Shown here one piece after another: positions 36,700 through 50,000 of a stretch of 64,000 nucleotides of DNA. Below the pieces are notes generated by a model that was not told the origin of the DNA, made no database searches, and worked only from the letters and a program-made list of their open reading frames with translations. A program made the translations under genes and the position numbers. Origin of the DNA: Nageia nagi. Taxonomy: Eukaryota > Pinophyta. The DNA lies in the NCBI GenBank assembly GCA_050084985.1, contig JBITNC010000001.1, positions 122,512,001-122,576,000 on the forward strand, in the 5' to 3' direction. Position 1 is the stretch's first letter; every line of letters starts with the position of its first letter.

Positions 36700-37150
36700 T
36701 TTTGAAGCTCTAACTTACCATTTTTGCCTAGTCCTAGTCCAAATTATGTCTAGTAATAGAAGCACTACATCTAGAAATAAAAGTAGGAGCTTACATGCAT
36801 ATTGAAAATTGATTCCAAAGCTAAAATGTACCCCAACCCAAACACACTATATCTAGCACTAGATGCAATGTGTTTTAGAGACCAGAAGCTAGACACATGA
36901 CATCTAGGCCTAGACACACTACTCCTTAGTACAAGATCCCTAGATGCATTATATCCCACAAAATGCTCATTTTTATCCTTGAAACTCATACAAGATGTAA
37001 TTTATCTCTAAAAAGGCCTATTTTACTAGTAAAAAGTCATACAAGATGTAGTATAGACTACATCTAGAAATAAATGCCTATTTTTCTTAGTTGAGATGTA
37101 GTTCCAACTACATCTAGGACTAGTGAGCTTTAAGTTTTAGTTTTTAGTAA
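36700..37150. repeat. Short dispersed repeats around an ACATCTAG motif
   Basis: The motif CTACATCTAGAAATAAA or close variants occurs near 36765, 36910, 37063 and 37110. A 51-bp tandem step carries CATACAAGATGTA at 36987 and 37038. It may be part of the unrecognised 5' LTR or leader of the element that follows. Confidence 0.5.
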
Positions 37151-38313
37151 AAAATTTGTAATACGATATGTTTTTTTGGCTTGTCACATCCAAACATAGT
37201 GGTGTAATATTGTAGGGGATGTGTTTGCACTTGTGATATGGGTGTGCATCCATTGTTGTTTTCATTTTTGCTTAGTTACTTTAGTGATTAGCTTTAGTTT
37301 ATTTAAAGATCTCTCATTTTGGGAGGGACTTGTAACCTACTTGGCTTTACACTTAGAGTAGGAGTGAACATTCTTATCTAGGTAAGAATTTAGATTCCTT
37401 TTGGTACCTTATTCATAACATTTCATTTCTTAGTGCATCTTAGGATTACCTTTTATTTTGAGTTGTGTACTAGTAAAATTGCATTCATTCTTGGGGGTAT
37501 TATTGCATAAAATGAAAAAGCTACTTTGGGTTTGAAATCTATATCTTGAATCAGGGTTTTGCTTATTGTTGGGAGCTTGTTTGTTATTTTTTATGTGCAT
37601 CCAAAATAATTTCTCATTTAATTTTCATATGAAGAGCAAAAAATTATCAAAAATAACATATCTTGTGAGGGATTGCAAAACATCTTTGAGGGAGTAGTGT
37701 GCATCTCACATTAATTTGCATTTCATATTTGCTTTCTTGTACTAAATTCCTTCACATTCCTATGGAGTTTATAAGGCATGTGAACCTTATTACCATGACC
37801 TAATCCATATTCAAGATGAAAAATGAAGTGGGAGTCCCCCTTTAGCTAGCATAGCTTACTATATAGGTACCAAAGTACCCTTGAAAAATATTTTACACCC
37901 CTAGAGATTGATCCTTATCTTGTTAACACTTGAATAAAATCATTATGTATAGGGAAACTTAAATGGGGTTGTGTTGTAATGAATAATTTGCATTAAAATA
38001 TATCAAAACTAAAAAGGTAAGTTTCTAATTGAACAAAGAAAAAACTATAGCAAATAAAAAAAATTATTATCTTGAATCATTGCTATATTCATATAGTTAT
38101 TGCATATCATATTAAGTGTTTATTTTAAAATTGCACAAAAATAAACAAGAATAAATATTTTTGAAAAAATTGTAAACTCTTTGTTTCATTCCTATTTTCA
38201 CTTTCACTTCCATTGTACTCATAATTGTAAAAGTTATACTTTGTAGTTGTGTTGTAATGAAGTTGGATCTATATGAAGTTTTAGTTTTGTATGAGGATTA
38301 CACCATTGTGGGA
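37151..38313. other. Gene-free stretch upstream of the Tat-like gag
   Basis: No coding signal. The 5' LTR and primer site of the downstream element are expected here, but clear ends could not be found. Confidence 0.3.
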
Positions 38314-40620
38314 ATGGTGGAAACAAGGGCTCAAAAGAAAAAAAAGAGAAAAGTGAGGTGAAATATGATCCTACAAATAGTGTTGATAATCAATCCATTG
38401 GTTTTTCACAAGGCACTACAAACCTTTCAATGTATTACACCTAAACAAATGGCAATATTAATGGAGTAAGTTCACAACTTAGGTGATCCCATACCATTAG
38501 CTTCTCCAAAACCATATGGAATACCAAGATATATTATGCTTTGGTTTGATAATTATAATAGTGCAATCATGAGTGAGAGTGTACCATAAGCTTCTATTGG
38601 TATGTCCTTCTCCCTTCCAAAACTTAATAAAAAAATATCCTAATGAAAAGAATTGGTATCAAGAGATGATGGATAACATGCAAAATAATATCCCTCAAAC
38701 AATCATCTCACAAAGTGATCTTAATCCACCCAAAACACCCATTACACAAAATATTGTCCAAGGTTGGTTTCCACATCAAGAATGCAAACTATCTACCAAC
38801 TAGGATATCACATTTAAAACACTACAATCATCCAAAGAATCTTTGATTTTAGAGAACCTACAACAAAATATTGATTTTCTTAATTTTCAAAAGAATATCA
38901 AAGAAGAAAAAAAAATATTTAACTAGAGGTTATCCCTAGAAAATCCCATCATTCCACAACCTCAACCTTAACCCCCATCTAATGTTGAAAAACAAAAATA
39001 TTTTTAGAACATAATACCCAAATCTCAAAATGTTGTTCAACATAACACACCTAATCCATTTCAAAGGGAAATGAAATCCAACCAAGCCAATTCTTCTAAA
39101 AATATTGCCTTCCAAAATTTACCTAATGTCCCAAACATTAATGCAAATAATTTTCAAATCCCACAAAAAAAGTATCTTGGAGCATTAATCCACAATACCA
39201 AATACTCCATGTTGATCATTCAAAGCAAGCCAATCTTGATGATTTGGATGACCTTGATCAACCTTTTGTGTAAAACCAACCAGATACCCAAAGTGGATCA
39301 AAACAAGTTATGAATGACTTTAAAACTCCTCCATTCCATAATACCTAAGGTGGGCTAAACCAAAGTGTACTCATTTCCAAAATATTCCATTCTAAAATAT
39401 CTCTAATCTTAACATACAAAACACTCATGGAGCTCATAACTTCATTCGAAATGACAACCAACATAATACTCAACAAGGTTCATCAAATACATCCATGAAG
39501 GAGATGCAACAATGATTGGGTATATGCAAAGTCTTATGTACCAAAAATAGGTGAATGATTTACATGCAAGTCAAAATTAGAATATTTCACATGGTACATA
39601 ATAAGGGAAAGGTAATGGTATGAAAAAGGATAGTGTTCAACATATACAACAAAGTTATGGTCCTAATACTCAATTTCAGCCCCAAGTTCAACAACAAGTT
39701 TATAACCAAACTCTTAGGAATAATACATAAGGATCATCATGGGTAAACAAGGTACATTATATAAACCCAATGCATATGATCTGGAGAGGAAAATGAGTTT
39801 GTTAAATCATCCAAATCAGTTTTATAGTGGACTGATTCCATCCCATGGTGGACCAAATCCACTTTTTCGATTACCTAATGTGCATGAGGAAAGCTAAATT
39901 ATGAGAAGGAAGAAAGAGTTAGAAACTAAAGCACATAATTCAAGATTATTTAAAGTGAGCTATGGGGAGATTTGTAATGAGTCTATAAATCCTTATATTC
40001 CCATGAGCACATACCCCAAGAAGTTTGAGATGCCCATGATAAACAAGGTCAAAAGTAAGGAGGATCCAAAAGAGAATTTGAGGCACTTCAAACATGCTTG
40101 TTATTTTATTATGAATGATAATGCTCTCCTATTGAGAACTTTTTCCTATGAAACTAGGAGAACAAGCTATGAATTGCTACAATTCACTTCCACAACATAG
40201 CTTGTACTCATTTGAGCAACTTGCAAACCTCTTTCTTGAATGTTTCTCTATCAATATCAAGAAGAAGGGTTCCATTATAGATTTGATGAAGTTAGCTCAA
40301 TTTGATCAAGAATCCATTTCTAACTATGTTGCTAGGTAGAGATATTTAATTATAGATATGAAGTTCTCTTTTCCTTAAGAGGACTTGATGAGACTATTTG
40401 GCAAAAGTTATGTTAGGGAAATCTTTACATATACACAAATACAACAACATAGGACCTTTAAGGAAGCAATTTCCCAAGAAGAATGTTATAGAGGAGGTAA
40501 TGATTCATAATGACAAGATTATGGTGGTAAAAAGGAAAAAACATAACCATGGTTATGGATCTAACAAGAGTGGTACTATGAATGTAGGCAAGCCCTAAGT
40601 TAACCAATTGATGCTCTAGG
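38314..40620 (+). pseudogene. Tat-like gag
   Basis: Starts with MVETRAQKKKKREK at 38314, a common N-terminus of plant gypsy Gag, then a long Asn/Gln/Pro-rich, stop-filled region. The capsid-like part is 39901-40340, in two overlapping frames: ENLRHFKHACYFIMNDNA, then NCYNSLPQHSLYSFEQLANL and ESISNYVAR. A basic tail follows (40398-40598). Frameshift near 40150-40200. Confidence 0.75.
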
Positions 40621-41499
40621 AACCATCACCACCTCCAATGTACAATGTTTAGAAAGATAACCAAATGAATGTACCAAGTCAATCTTACAACCAGAATCAA
40701 GCATAAATAAGGAATCATAATTAGGCATAGGGAATGTCTTCTAGGTCATGGAGGAAGTTTGAACCATTGGATGAACCTTTGTCCAAGATATTCACAAAAC
40801 TCAATGATGGTAAACTATTGAGATTACCAAAGTGTGATGGGATCCTTCTTGGGCTACTAAACCATGATATAAATATGATGAGTTTATTGATTTTCATAGG
40901 GTAAAAAGCCATAGTATCAATCATTACATCTATTTAAGCAAGGTTATTTAGAAATTCATAGATTCAAGGAAGTTAATTCTTAATGGTACATCTTTGTATC
41001 CTAAAACCAATTTACAAATATATCAAAATCCATTTCCTCAATGAGGTGTGAACCAAGTTAGTGCCACTAGGAATTACAATTAGCCTACTCAAAATGTACC
41101 TTACAACTATGGAAGACAATAATAACATGTTAGGAAAGCACAAAATGCATAGGCTCAGATGCACTTTGTAGATATGGTTAATGTGTCCACTAGGGATAAG
41201 TAATACCTAGATAAAGGAAAGGGTTAGAGAAAAAAATAGAGGAGATGAGGGTGGATATTCATATGCTAAGACTTACTCCCATAAAATTCTCTCTATGGGA
41301 TGTTATAAAAAATTTCCATTAGCATAGAGAGGCTTTGGATAAGATCTTACAAAGTATAGAGTTGGATGCCTCAAATCCTAATGCTTTCATTAACTTTATT
41401 GGGAATATGAAGGAGAATGTAAAACCATTCATTCTTTTCTTTCAACATGAGATAAAAAATGTTGGAAGTTAGAAGTATAAGGATCCTGTTTGCATATTA

Positions 41500-41870
41500 T
41501 TTTCCATATTGATAAAAAATCCTTTAATAGGGTGCTTATAGATGATGGGTCAGCCATCAGTGTGGTTTCCTCATCTATATAAGGCAATTTTAACTTACCT
41601 TTGTCACATCTTAAGGATCCTACACTCATTTTATGAGCTTTCAACAATTAGTTATGTAACACATTGGGTAGTGTTATATTGCTTATCTTGGTGAGATCTA
41701 ATACCATTCATGTATATTTCAAGTCATAAAGGGAGAGAAACAATACAACTTCCTACTTGGTAGGCTATGGATAAGAGAGATGAAGTGCATCCCTTCCACA
41801 TTGCATGGTTGTGTAAAGTATCTTAACAATGGGATCCTATATTACATATGGATGGATGAGGAACCTTTTA
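41500..41870 (+). pseudogene. Tat-like aspartic protease
   Basis: VLIDDGSAISVV at about 41530-41565 is the retropepsin active-site block (family form VLIDxGSAxNV). Further on, the NLLLGRxWI-like block and MKCIPSTLHGCVKYLNNG (from 41780) match the conserved protease C-terminus of plant gypsy elements. Frameshifts lie between the blocks. Confidence 0.8.
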
Positions 41871-43079
41871 ACCATTGTAACCTTGCTGAGCTACCTAATG
41901 TCCCTATCCCTCCCTCTACCCACATATTTCCTAAGATTATCCACATTAACCAAGATCCATTATCTCTTAGTACTTATATTAATACAAAACCTCAAGAAGT
42001 AAAATATGAATCAATTAATAAGATAATCCCAACTAAAATTAAACAAAGCTCCATAGATATGAAAAAATATGAAAATCCAATAACCATATATGAGGATTTG
42101 AAGAAAAGTACCATCGTGATCCCTTCCCCTATGAGTCAAGAAGGAATATCTTGGAAGGCATGAGTGATATATTTAGATAAAAATCTTAAAAAAAACTAAC
42201 TCCTCTACATATGAACAAAGTGTAATTACTAACATATAGGAGAGTAATATGATTAAAGAGGACTTGCTAGTTATAACTAAAAAATAAAAGAAAGAGGAAT
42301 CCATAGATGATCATGATCATATCTCTCGAGTGGATGTTCAATTCAAAAATATTAGTCCTGATGAGTATACCATCAATGATATGATGTCAAATGTATTGTC
42401 TCTACATGATGTAGGACATTCATCAAAGTCTTCTTTGGTCACTAGTACCTTGGTACCAATTGGTCCATTAGATAATTAAACTTGGTTTATTTATGCAAGT
42501 CTTGATTTCCCTTCCTACTAGTTCTCAAGGTTGCATCAAAATAAGCATTTTTAGGTAAACTCAATTATTTTTCTAGATTGTCCTTTATTTTTCACTACTT
42601 TACAAGTGTAAATGGAAAAGCTTTGGCTTGGGTTGGTATGAGCAAGGCATGGTTCAAGTTATGTAACTACATACTCAAGGTGATAAAGATAAAAATGGCC
42701 ATGGTTTCAAAGGTTTTCAAACAATAATAGCCTCAACATAAGATTGATGATGAGAGAGACTATCAAGAAATAACCTCCCCTCATAAGAATTTGCTATGTG
42801 AAGCACCCTCTTCAACAACATATCAGTGTTTTATGCCTCTCTTTCTATTTAAACAAGTCAACATGGTTAGAGTCTCATCAATTTTATTTTTTCTCATCCC
42901 CTTGATTTTATTCTATTCATGAGATGGATCAAGATACTACTAATTTGGGAATTATTTTTAATATTTATCTTGCTATCTATGATAGTTTTATTTGGCCTTA
43001 TAGCCATGCCAAACCCTATGATGATGAGCCTAAAGAGGACACTTATTGGTTGTATCTTAACCACTAGTGGGAGGATGGA

Positions 43080-43900
43080 TCACACATGTTAGTGGATGAA
43101 TAGGTGGAAATTAACCTAGGATGTGATCCCACTATTAAAAAAATGGTTTAGTTTGGTAATGGTATTAATATAGATGAGCTAACAAAATGGACTACAAAGA
43201 TAAAAAAGAGAGTGAGATTCTTTGCTTGTGCATATGAGGATATGCTAGGGTTGGACACTAGCATTGTGATACATCACTTGAATTTGAAATATGATGTGAA
43301 ACTAATTCAACAAAAAACACATCACATGCATCTTGGAAAGAAATTGTTAGTAAAAGAAGAGCTATAGAAGATGTTGATGATAAATTTATAAAGGTTATTA
43401 CTTATCCAGAGTGGATTTCTAATCCAGTAATAGTTCCCAAACCAAATAGTAGAATTAAGATTTGTATAGATTTTAGAGATGTAAATAAAATTTTCCCTAT
43501 AAATGATTTCTTATCTCCTAACATTAATAACTTAGTTGATAACATGAAGGGACATGAAATATTTAAATTGTGGATGTATTTTCTAGGAATAATAAAATCA
43601 TGACCATTAAAGAGGATAGGTATAAAATAACATTCATCACTCCATAGGGAACTTATTATTATAGGGTGATCCCATTTGGTCTTAAGAATGTAAGAGAAAC
43701 TTATCAAAGGGCCATGAATTACATTCTTCATTACTACATGCATGATATAGTTGAGGATTATGTGGATGACTTGATTGTAAAAACCAAAACACATGATACT
43801 CATCTTATGATATGAAAGGTATTAGATAGATTACTAGAATACAATGTCAGATTCAATCCTAAGAAGTGTTATTTCAAGAAAACTATTAGGGTTCATTATA
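43080..43900 (+). pseudogene. Tat-like reverse transcriptase
   Basis: Readable blocks across three frames include VPKPNSRIKICIDFRDVNK, YYYRVIPFGLKNV, TYQRAMNYILHYYMHDIVED and the catalytic YVDDLIVKTKTHDTHL near 43760-43800. Many stops, so inactive. Confidence 0.88.
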
Positions 43901-44164
43901 TCTAAGAGAGGCATTGATATTGATTCTAATAAGGTTCAAGCTATTAATGAAATGCCTCCTTTGAAGAATTTGAAATAGTTACAGAGTTTGTAGGGTAAGG
44001 TTTAGTCTATTGGGAGATTCATAACATAGTTGTATGATAAATATCAATCATTAAACAAATTGCATAAGAATAATGCTTAAATTTATTGGGATTTAGAGTG
44101 TGAGGATGCCTTTGATGCGATCAAGAGTATCTTACACATCCTCTTATTCTCATTCCTCCTAGTA

Positions 44165-44595
44165 TGAGAGTTTCCTTTCACTTATACATTTCTACCATGG
44201 ACTGTGCTTTGGGCTTGATGCTAGCCCAATAGAATGAACCAAAGAGAGATCAAGCCATATACTACCTAAGTCATACTCTAGTGGTGTATGAGAATAGATA
44301 CACATATATTGATAAATTATGCATTATAGTAGTCTTTGCATCTCAAAAATTGCAACACTATATGCTTAATCAAAAGATCTATGTGATTTCTAAGATGGAT
44401 CCTTTAAAGTATATGACAAATAAAACTATTCTTACTAAATTTGAACTTGAGTTCATAAATAAAAAATATATCAAGGGTAAAATTATTACAAATCATTTGG
44501 TAGAATCTCCCCAACCAAATGATATTCCTCTACACATTGAGTTACTAGATAATAATTTGTTTGGTGTTTTTGAAATTAAGGATGTAGTAGAATAA
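44165..44595 (+). pseudogene. RNase H (first)
   Basis: The frame includes MDCALGLMLAQ, AIYYLSHTL, YENRYTYIDKLC, KLQHYMLNQKIYVISKMDP and GKIITNHLVESP, the standard gypsy RNase H series up to the connecting tether. The first part has TAG and TAA in place of Gln codons; 44281-44595 is open. Confidence 0.85.
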
Positions 44596-44607
44596 GAGGA
44601 ATTTATT

Positions 44608-45088
44608 ATGATAATGTATTTTGATGGCTCTCACTATGAGCAAGGGGGAGGAGACAACATAGTATTTATAACATTATATGATTTTCCCATGCCTATTTCC
44701 TTTAAACTATCCGTTAGAGTGCATGAATAACAATGTTGAGTATGAAGCACTCATTATTGGTTTGAAATTAGTAATAAAGATGAAATATGAGTATCTCAAG
44801 ATATATGGTTGCTCTTTGCTAATTTTTAACCAAATTAAGGATATCTATTCTTGTAACCAACCTCATATTAAGCTATATAAGACCATGGTTGATACCTTAC
44901 TAGAATATTTCAATGCATGTGACATTGAGGCTACCTCTAGAACATTAAACAAATTTGTAGATACAATGGCATTTTTGGGATCCTTGATTTCCAAAAATCC
45001 ATTCCAAAGGGTCACACATATGGAGGTAATCATTATGTATAAGTCCTCTCTAGATTCACCCTTATATCATGAATATTACCCACCATAA
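44608..45088 (+). pseudogene. Second, archaeal-type RNase H
   Basis: MYFDGSHYEQGGGDNIVF at about 44610 matches the family motif LYFDGSxxxxGAGAGVV. It is followed in the next frame by NNNVEYEALIIGLKLVIKM and LKIYGCSLLIFNQI, and ends near LNKFVDTMAFLGSL. NNxxEYEALIxGLxLA and the N-x-x-A/V-D-x-(L/M)-A ending are typical of the aRH domain of Tat elements. Confidence 0.85.
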
Positions 45089-45149
45089 GTTAATGAGGTT
45101 GTATCTAAGGATTTATGGTATCACCAATTCAAGGATTTTCTTATGAGAA

Positions 45150-46155
45150 GAACCTTGTCCACCATCATGTATACCATTGGAAGTGCAAATTCAAAAACAA
45201 TTCATTATTTATATCATTATTAGTGATATTATTTATAGGAGTGGTTATGATGGAGTACTCCTTCATTTTCTAGAGTGTTCAAACCAACATATTGCTATGC
45301 ATACATGTCATGATGGTAATTGTGGAGACCACTTTAGTGGATTTGCTATTGTCAGCAGACTAATGAGAATGATATATTACTAGCCCAATATAAAAAGAGA
45401 TTGTCATGACTATGTTAAGATGTGTGTGAAGTATCAACAACATGAAAATTAGCACATACATCCTCTCAAGCATTTCAACCCATTTAGGCCATGTGGCCAC
45501 CAAATATTTCATAAAGTGGGTAGAAGCAGCCCCCATGGTATCCACTAAGGGTCCAAATATTATAGAATTTATAGAGTATAATATCATTAGTCAATTTGGC
45601 ATACCTATGTGAATAATCACAAATAATGGGTTAAATTTTAATAGGATATGAAAAGTTTTTAATATATATATAAGATCAAACATAAATTTTGTACACCTCA
45701 TTATCCATAGGGTAATGGGTAGGCAAAAGCAACAAACAAGACTATAATGGCAATATTGAAGAAAATTATCAACATATCACACAAGGATTAACACACTCAA
45801 ATGTCACTTACTTTGAGGGTTTACAAAATCAATATTCATACTCAAATAGGTACTACACTTTTCTCACTATTATATAGGGTTGAAGTAGTAATACCCTAAG
45901 AGATTGAGATACTCTCCTTGTGTATTCAGTTGCAAGATCTTCTTCCAGAACTAGAGGCTAGATAGGCTAGATTGGATTAGTTAGTGTTGCTAGAAAAGGG
46001 GAATGCCAATGCCTTAGAGCACTTTAAGGTTTACCAAAGTCATCTTAAGAAAGCTTACAAAAAAAGGGTTAGGGCTTGAGAGTTTTATATAGGTGATGTG
46101 GTCCTAAAAAAGAATCAGCAACACTCACATCTAAAGCAAACATGGAGAGATAAAT
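45150..46155 (+). pseudogene. Integrase, N-terminal part up to the nested insertion
   Basis: The zinc-binding part reads MHTCHDGNCGDHFSG, then a YYxPNIKRDCHDYVKMCVK-like block giving the HHCC set. The catalytic core keeps KWVEAAPMVSTKGPNIIEF and a TNNGLNF block where TDNG is expected, so the second catalytic Asp has become Asn. The C-terminal part is cut at RDK by the LTR at 46156. Confidence 0.85.
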
Positions 46156-47281
46156 TATGACATCCCCCTTACATTATTGTATTTAATTATAAAATCCAAA
46201 AGATTTCCATTTTGTATTATATTTAATTACTTAATTATTTTTAAATTAGTACTTAGTATAGAATACTTAATGGGTCATTAGACTCCATTGTGAGCCCCAA
46301 GTGGGATGTCTCCCTCCTAAGTGTAGATTAGGTATTTTATTGTATTTAGAGATCTTGATAGATGATTATGAGAATCCCAAGGTCTATTTATCACTTAATG
46401 GATGGATGAGCACTTGATGGTCCAACATTGAGATTATGAGCTCTTTTACACATGCAATAGCTTTGGGGAGACTTATAGACCCCCATGTTAGTCCATGACA
46501 TCTACTTTTCCCCCTAGATGCCCACACATGCCTCCTAGACTAACACATGCATTCCTAGACCCACATGGAGAATGAGGGGGACCAAATATCTATGTTGGGA
46601 TTGGATTGAATCCTATGTACCAACATTAGGACATGAGAGGATTGGGTGAGGACATTACGGTGAGATCTAGATCTAAGAAAGCTATATTAGCCCTTGGATC
46701 CTTATTACCAGATACACAAAATTAATATTATCACTTATTCTATTTAGAGGAAAAGAGTCTTAACAAAATGATAAGCAAGATACCTAGGTGAAACATATAG
46801 GAGGATTAGTAGGAGGACAAATCTTATTAGTCTATGGCTTTGGTGTAACACCCTATCCCATTTGATAGTATTCCAAGGTTGAGATTCTACCTTAAATAGT
46901 TTTCAATATTTGAAGAGGAATCCATTAATGGAAAGGATTCAAATTTTGAGGTAGCAAGATTGTGCCATTCATCATCCTTCCATCCAGCAATGAGAGACAC
47001 ACATTGTGCCCAAGTTAGCTCCTTAAAGTTAATGTCCTACCCTGGGGGCTTGGTATTGTATCTTTGATCACTAATTATCTTATTTTGTGTGTTTACTCTT
47101 TCTTGCATATTGTAGCTTGATATTGGCATTATGAGCTTATATTTTTTGATATATGCTATTCTTAGCTTAATGTTGGTATATTTGTATTATGAGGTTTAAT
47201 CTAGATGTACTAGATCAAATGTTGGAGTATACTTGTTTAATTTTGATAAAATTGTACTAAAATTGCATTTAGGATTTTATA
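46156..47281 (+). repeat. 5' LTR of the nested element
   Basis: Starts TATGACATCCCCC (partner: TGTGATGTCCCCC, so TG has become TA here) and ends GGATTTTATA. It shares long collinear blocks with 50373-51553, for example TATTATATTTAATTACTTAA and ATGAGCCCCAAGTGGGA-like sequence. Confidence 0.85.
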
Positions 47282-47282
47282 A

Positions 47283-47294
47283 TGGTATCATAGC
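47283..47294 (+). promoter_or_regulatory. Primer binding site of the nested element
   Basis: TGGTATCATAGC, one mismatch to the tRNA-iMet primer site TGGTATCAGAGC, one base after the 5' LTR. Confidence 0.85.
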
Positions 47295-47394
47295 TTGGAT
47301 TTGGCCAAACTATAAATGATACCAACATTCACCATTACTACACTAGGTCTACTATAAAAAATGAGATGGCATTTGTAAGGAAGAGTGGAAATTT

Positions 47395-48445
47395 GTAGCT
47401 TGATGAGACACCTTATAGGGTTGCCTAAGAGGAACATCACTAGCCATGGATGAATGAAGTGCCAAATGAGGATGATTCTGGTGAGGAGAATGAGGTGCTA
47501 AGAGGGAAGACCACTTTGGTTAGGAGAAGAAGCCCTAGTACAAATCAAGAATGCACACTTGAGAGGCAATTCAATGAGCTCATTTTAAACATCCACAACA
47601 TGAAGGGAACCATCACCTCCATGTAGAAGTAGATGAACACTATCCATAAATAAGTCAAAGGGAAATAAGAGCCAAAGATGCACATTAGTCCTCCAAGTTC
47701 TATTTTGGATGAAGTAGAAGAGTCATGGGAAGATGATAGAGCAGATTAGGAGATGAGTATGAGGAGATCCCATAGTTTGAAAGATAGATAGTCTACTCAC
47801 CATGGATCCATGGGTCATCTAGAACCTACATTCTTAGATCCCACTAACACAGAGCTCTATAAGGTACTAACCCTTTCCTAAGAAGGTACCTTAATGAGGA
47901 TATTGGCAAGATAGAGGAAGAATCCATAATCCTTAAGCGATCTAGCCCTATGTTTTATAATAATTATATGGATAAGGTGAAGAATAGGGTTCCTATCCCA
48001 CTAGATCTAAATTATAATTTTAGGGAGTATTCCATGTTGGATCCGAGGTTGAAGAGAGACATCAACTTTAACAATTACCTAGAGATCCTAGAATTGAAGG
48101 GGGGTATTTCAAATAACCCACATACTTTGAACAACTCATGGGGAGATAAGAGATCCATATAATAAAATATTAATAAGATGCAAGTACCACTATATTATGG
48201 TAATAATATGAAAACTAGGGCTTGGATACATCAGATATAGACTCACTCCACCTTAAGCTTGAATATGGTAGAGGAGGATACAATCTACCATGCATCATTA
48301 TAGTTTGAGGGTGATTCCCTCAAATGGTGGTAGCATGGAGTAATTACCCATGATTACTCACTCATTTACTCTTTTGATGACTTCACTAAATAGTTGCTGA
48401 AGAGGTTTGATCAAAAGAGGGAAAATGATTACTTTTGAGACTTGA
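47395..48445 (+). pseudogene. Gag of the nested element
   Basis: An acidic N-terminus around EVPNEDDSGEENEVLRGKTT is followed by a Gln/Asn-rich helix and an open stretch at 47950-48162 (NYMDKVKNRVPIPLDLNYNF). The capsid-like core is FEGDSLKWW then FDDFTK.LLKRFDQKRE near 48310-48425, with stops where Gln codons are expected. Confidence 0.7.
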
Positions 48446-48984
48446 CATCTTTGATATAATAGGGTGTAGTGGATGAATATGCATCAGAGTTTTAGAAGAT
48501 TACAATCTTGATTCACTATTTGAAGAGAGATTAACATTACTCTTTAGAGATGGATTGATGGAGCCATTATAGGATATGGTCAAGGTAACATTACCAAAGA
48601 GATTTGATGATGCTATTCGAGCTGTATATGATTTAGAGTCAACTATAAAATCCATTAAGGGAGGGTATATGTACAAGGTGTTGGCCACATGAAAAACCTT
48701 TATTGATAAGGAGGGGCTTAGTAAGGCCAAATCCTTCCCCCACCTTATAAAAATTAGTTTTGATGTAGCCACTTGAAGGAAGTTAAGGGAGGAAGGCAAG
48801 TACTTCTATTGTATGAAAACTTGGGAGCCTAGGCACTATTGCCAAGGTAAGGGATAAGTGCACTACATTGAGTTTTTTTCTTTTTTGAGAAGATATATTA
48901 TTTAGATTTGGATCTTGGTATGAATATATTATATTAGGAGGCACCCAAGGAAAAGGCTCATTGGGGAGTATGATCAATTCACTC

Positions 48985-49370
48985 TATGGGGTGAAGAAGT
49001 ACCTCACAATCAAGTTGGTGGGACAAGCAGGTGGATATGATGTGATGGTATTGATTGATCTGGGTGATTCCTACAACATCATTGATGATGGATTATGTAA
49101 AATAATAACATGAAGACTAAGGGGTTTATAGGATTTAGAGTTTCCAATGCCAATGGAAAACTCACTCTAGTGGACCAAATCATTGAGAAGTTTAGAGTGA
49201 GGATACAAAGTTACATAGTGAGGGGGAAATTTTATGTTTATCCCTTGAAGGGTCATACTCACATTATTTTGGGACTATAGTGGATCTTTGAATTTGATAA
49301 AGTTCACAACAACTACCAAAAACTTACTATGAGTTTCAAGATTGATGGGAAGACCCATACACTGTAGGAA
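48985..49370 (+). pseudogene. Retropepsin-like protease of the nested element
   Basis: LTIKLVGQAGGYDVMVLIDL runs into GDSYNIIDD, the position of the D-S/T-G active site, here D-L-G and so dead. HIILGL.WI and HNNYQKLTMSFKIDGKTH follow, matching the conserved retropepsin tail seen in plant gypsy Gag-Pro. No RT follows. Confidence 0.75.
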
Positions 49371-49499
49371 TTCATGATGATTATACACATGTGGACAAAA
49401 AATGGTTGGAGGTGATTGAGTTATGTTAAAAGGAGGAAGAATAAAATGGGGCCATTTTGGACATGGAGGAGTTCAAGCATGAGGAGATGCACACTAAGG

Positions 49500-50000
49500 A
49501 GCTCCCATACCCCATGTTGCATCTCAAGAAGCCTAAATACTAGATGTGGAGCTTGAAAGACCCCTTACATACCATGTTGGAGATTAGGGAGGTTGGATGT
49601 TGCACATGTAGCCTAGAGGGTTTATCCTAAACCTCACATTGGGCCTTAAGATGTTAGATAATCTATGGTGGATCTTGAGGAGGATTACCATCTAATGTTG
49701 GGCTTGAGGAAGCTTCTACCCGTCACATGGACATGAAGGATGCTTGGAGCTAGACATTGGGTTTGGAGTTCTTACATACCAAATTGGATTTCAAAGGCTT
49801 CTACATATCACATGGAAGGTTGAGAGATTATTGTGCATGATGGTGAGCATGGATGAGTTTGGAAATCCCATGATGGGATTAATGAGGTTTATGTACTTAG
49901 CATTAGGATGGTAAGCATCTTGGCATTCCATGTTGGAGGATAGGGAAGTATTTGACTTCACATTGATAGTTGGGAGAGTTTGGGATCCCACGTTTATCTT
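49500..50000 (+). repeat. Degenerate tandem repeat in the internal region of the nested element
   Basis: Units of about 60-70 bp recur with ACATTGGGCTTGAGG-like, CTTACATACC-like and TCACATGGA blocks. The region lies where pol would be in an autonomous element and has no coding motif. Confidence 0.5.

Noticed and set aside
43402-43803. 133-codon minus-strand open frame
   Set aside because: Antisense of the reverse transcriptase region whose plus-strand motifs, including YVDD, are recognisable.
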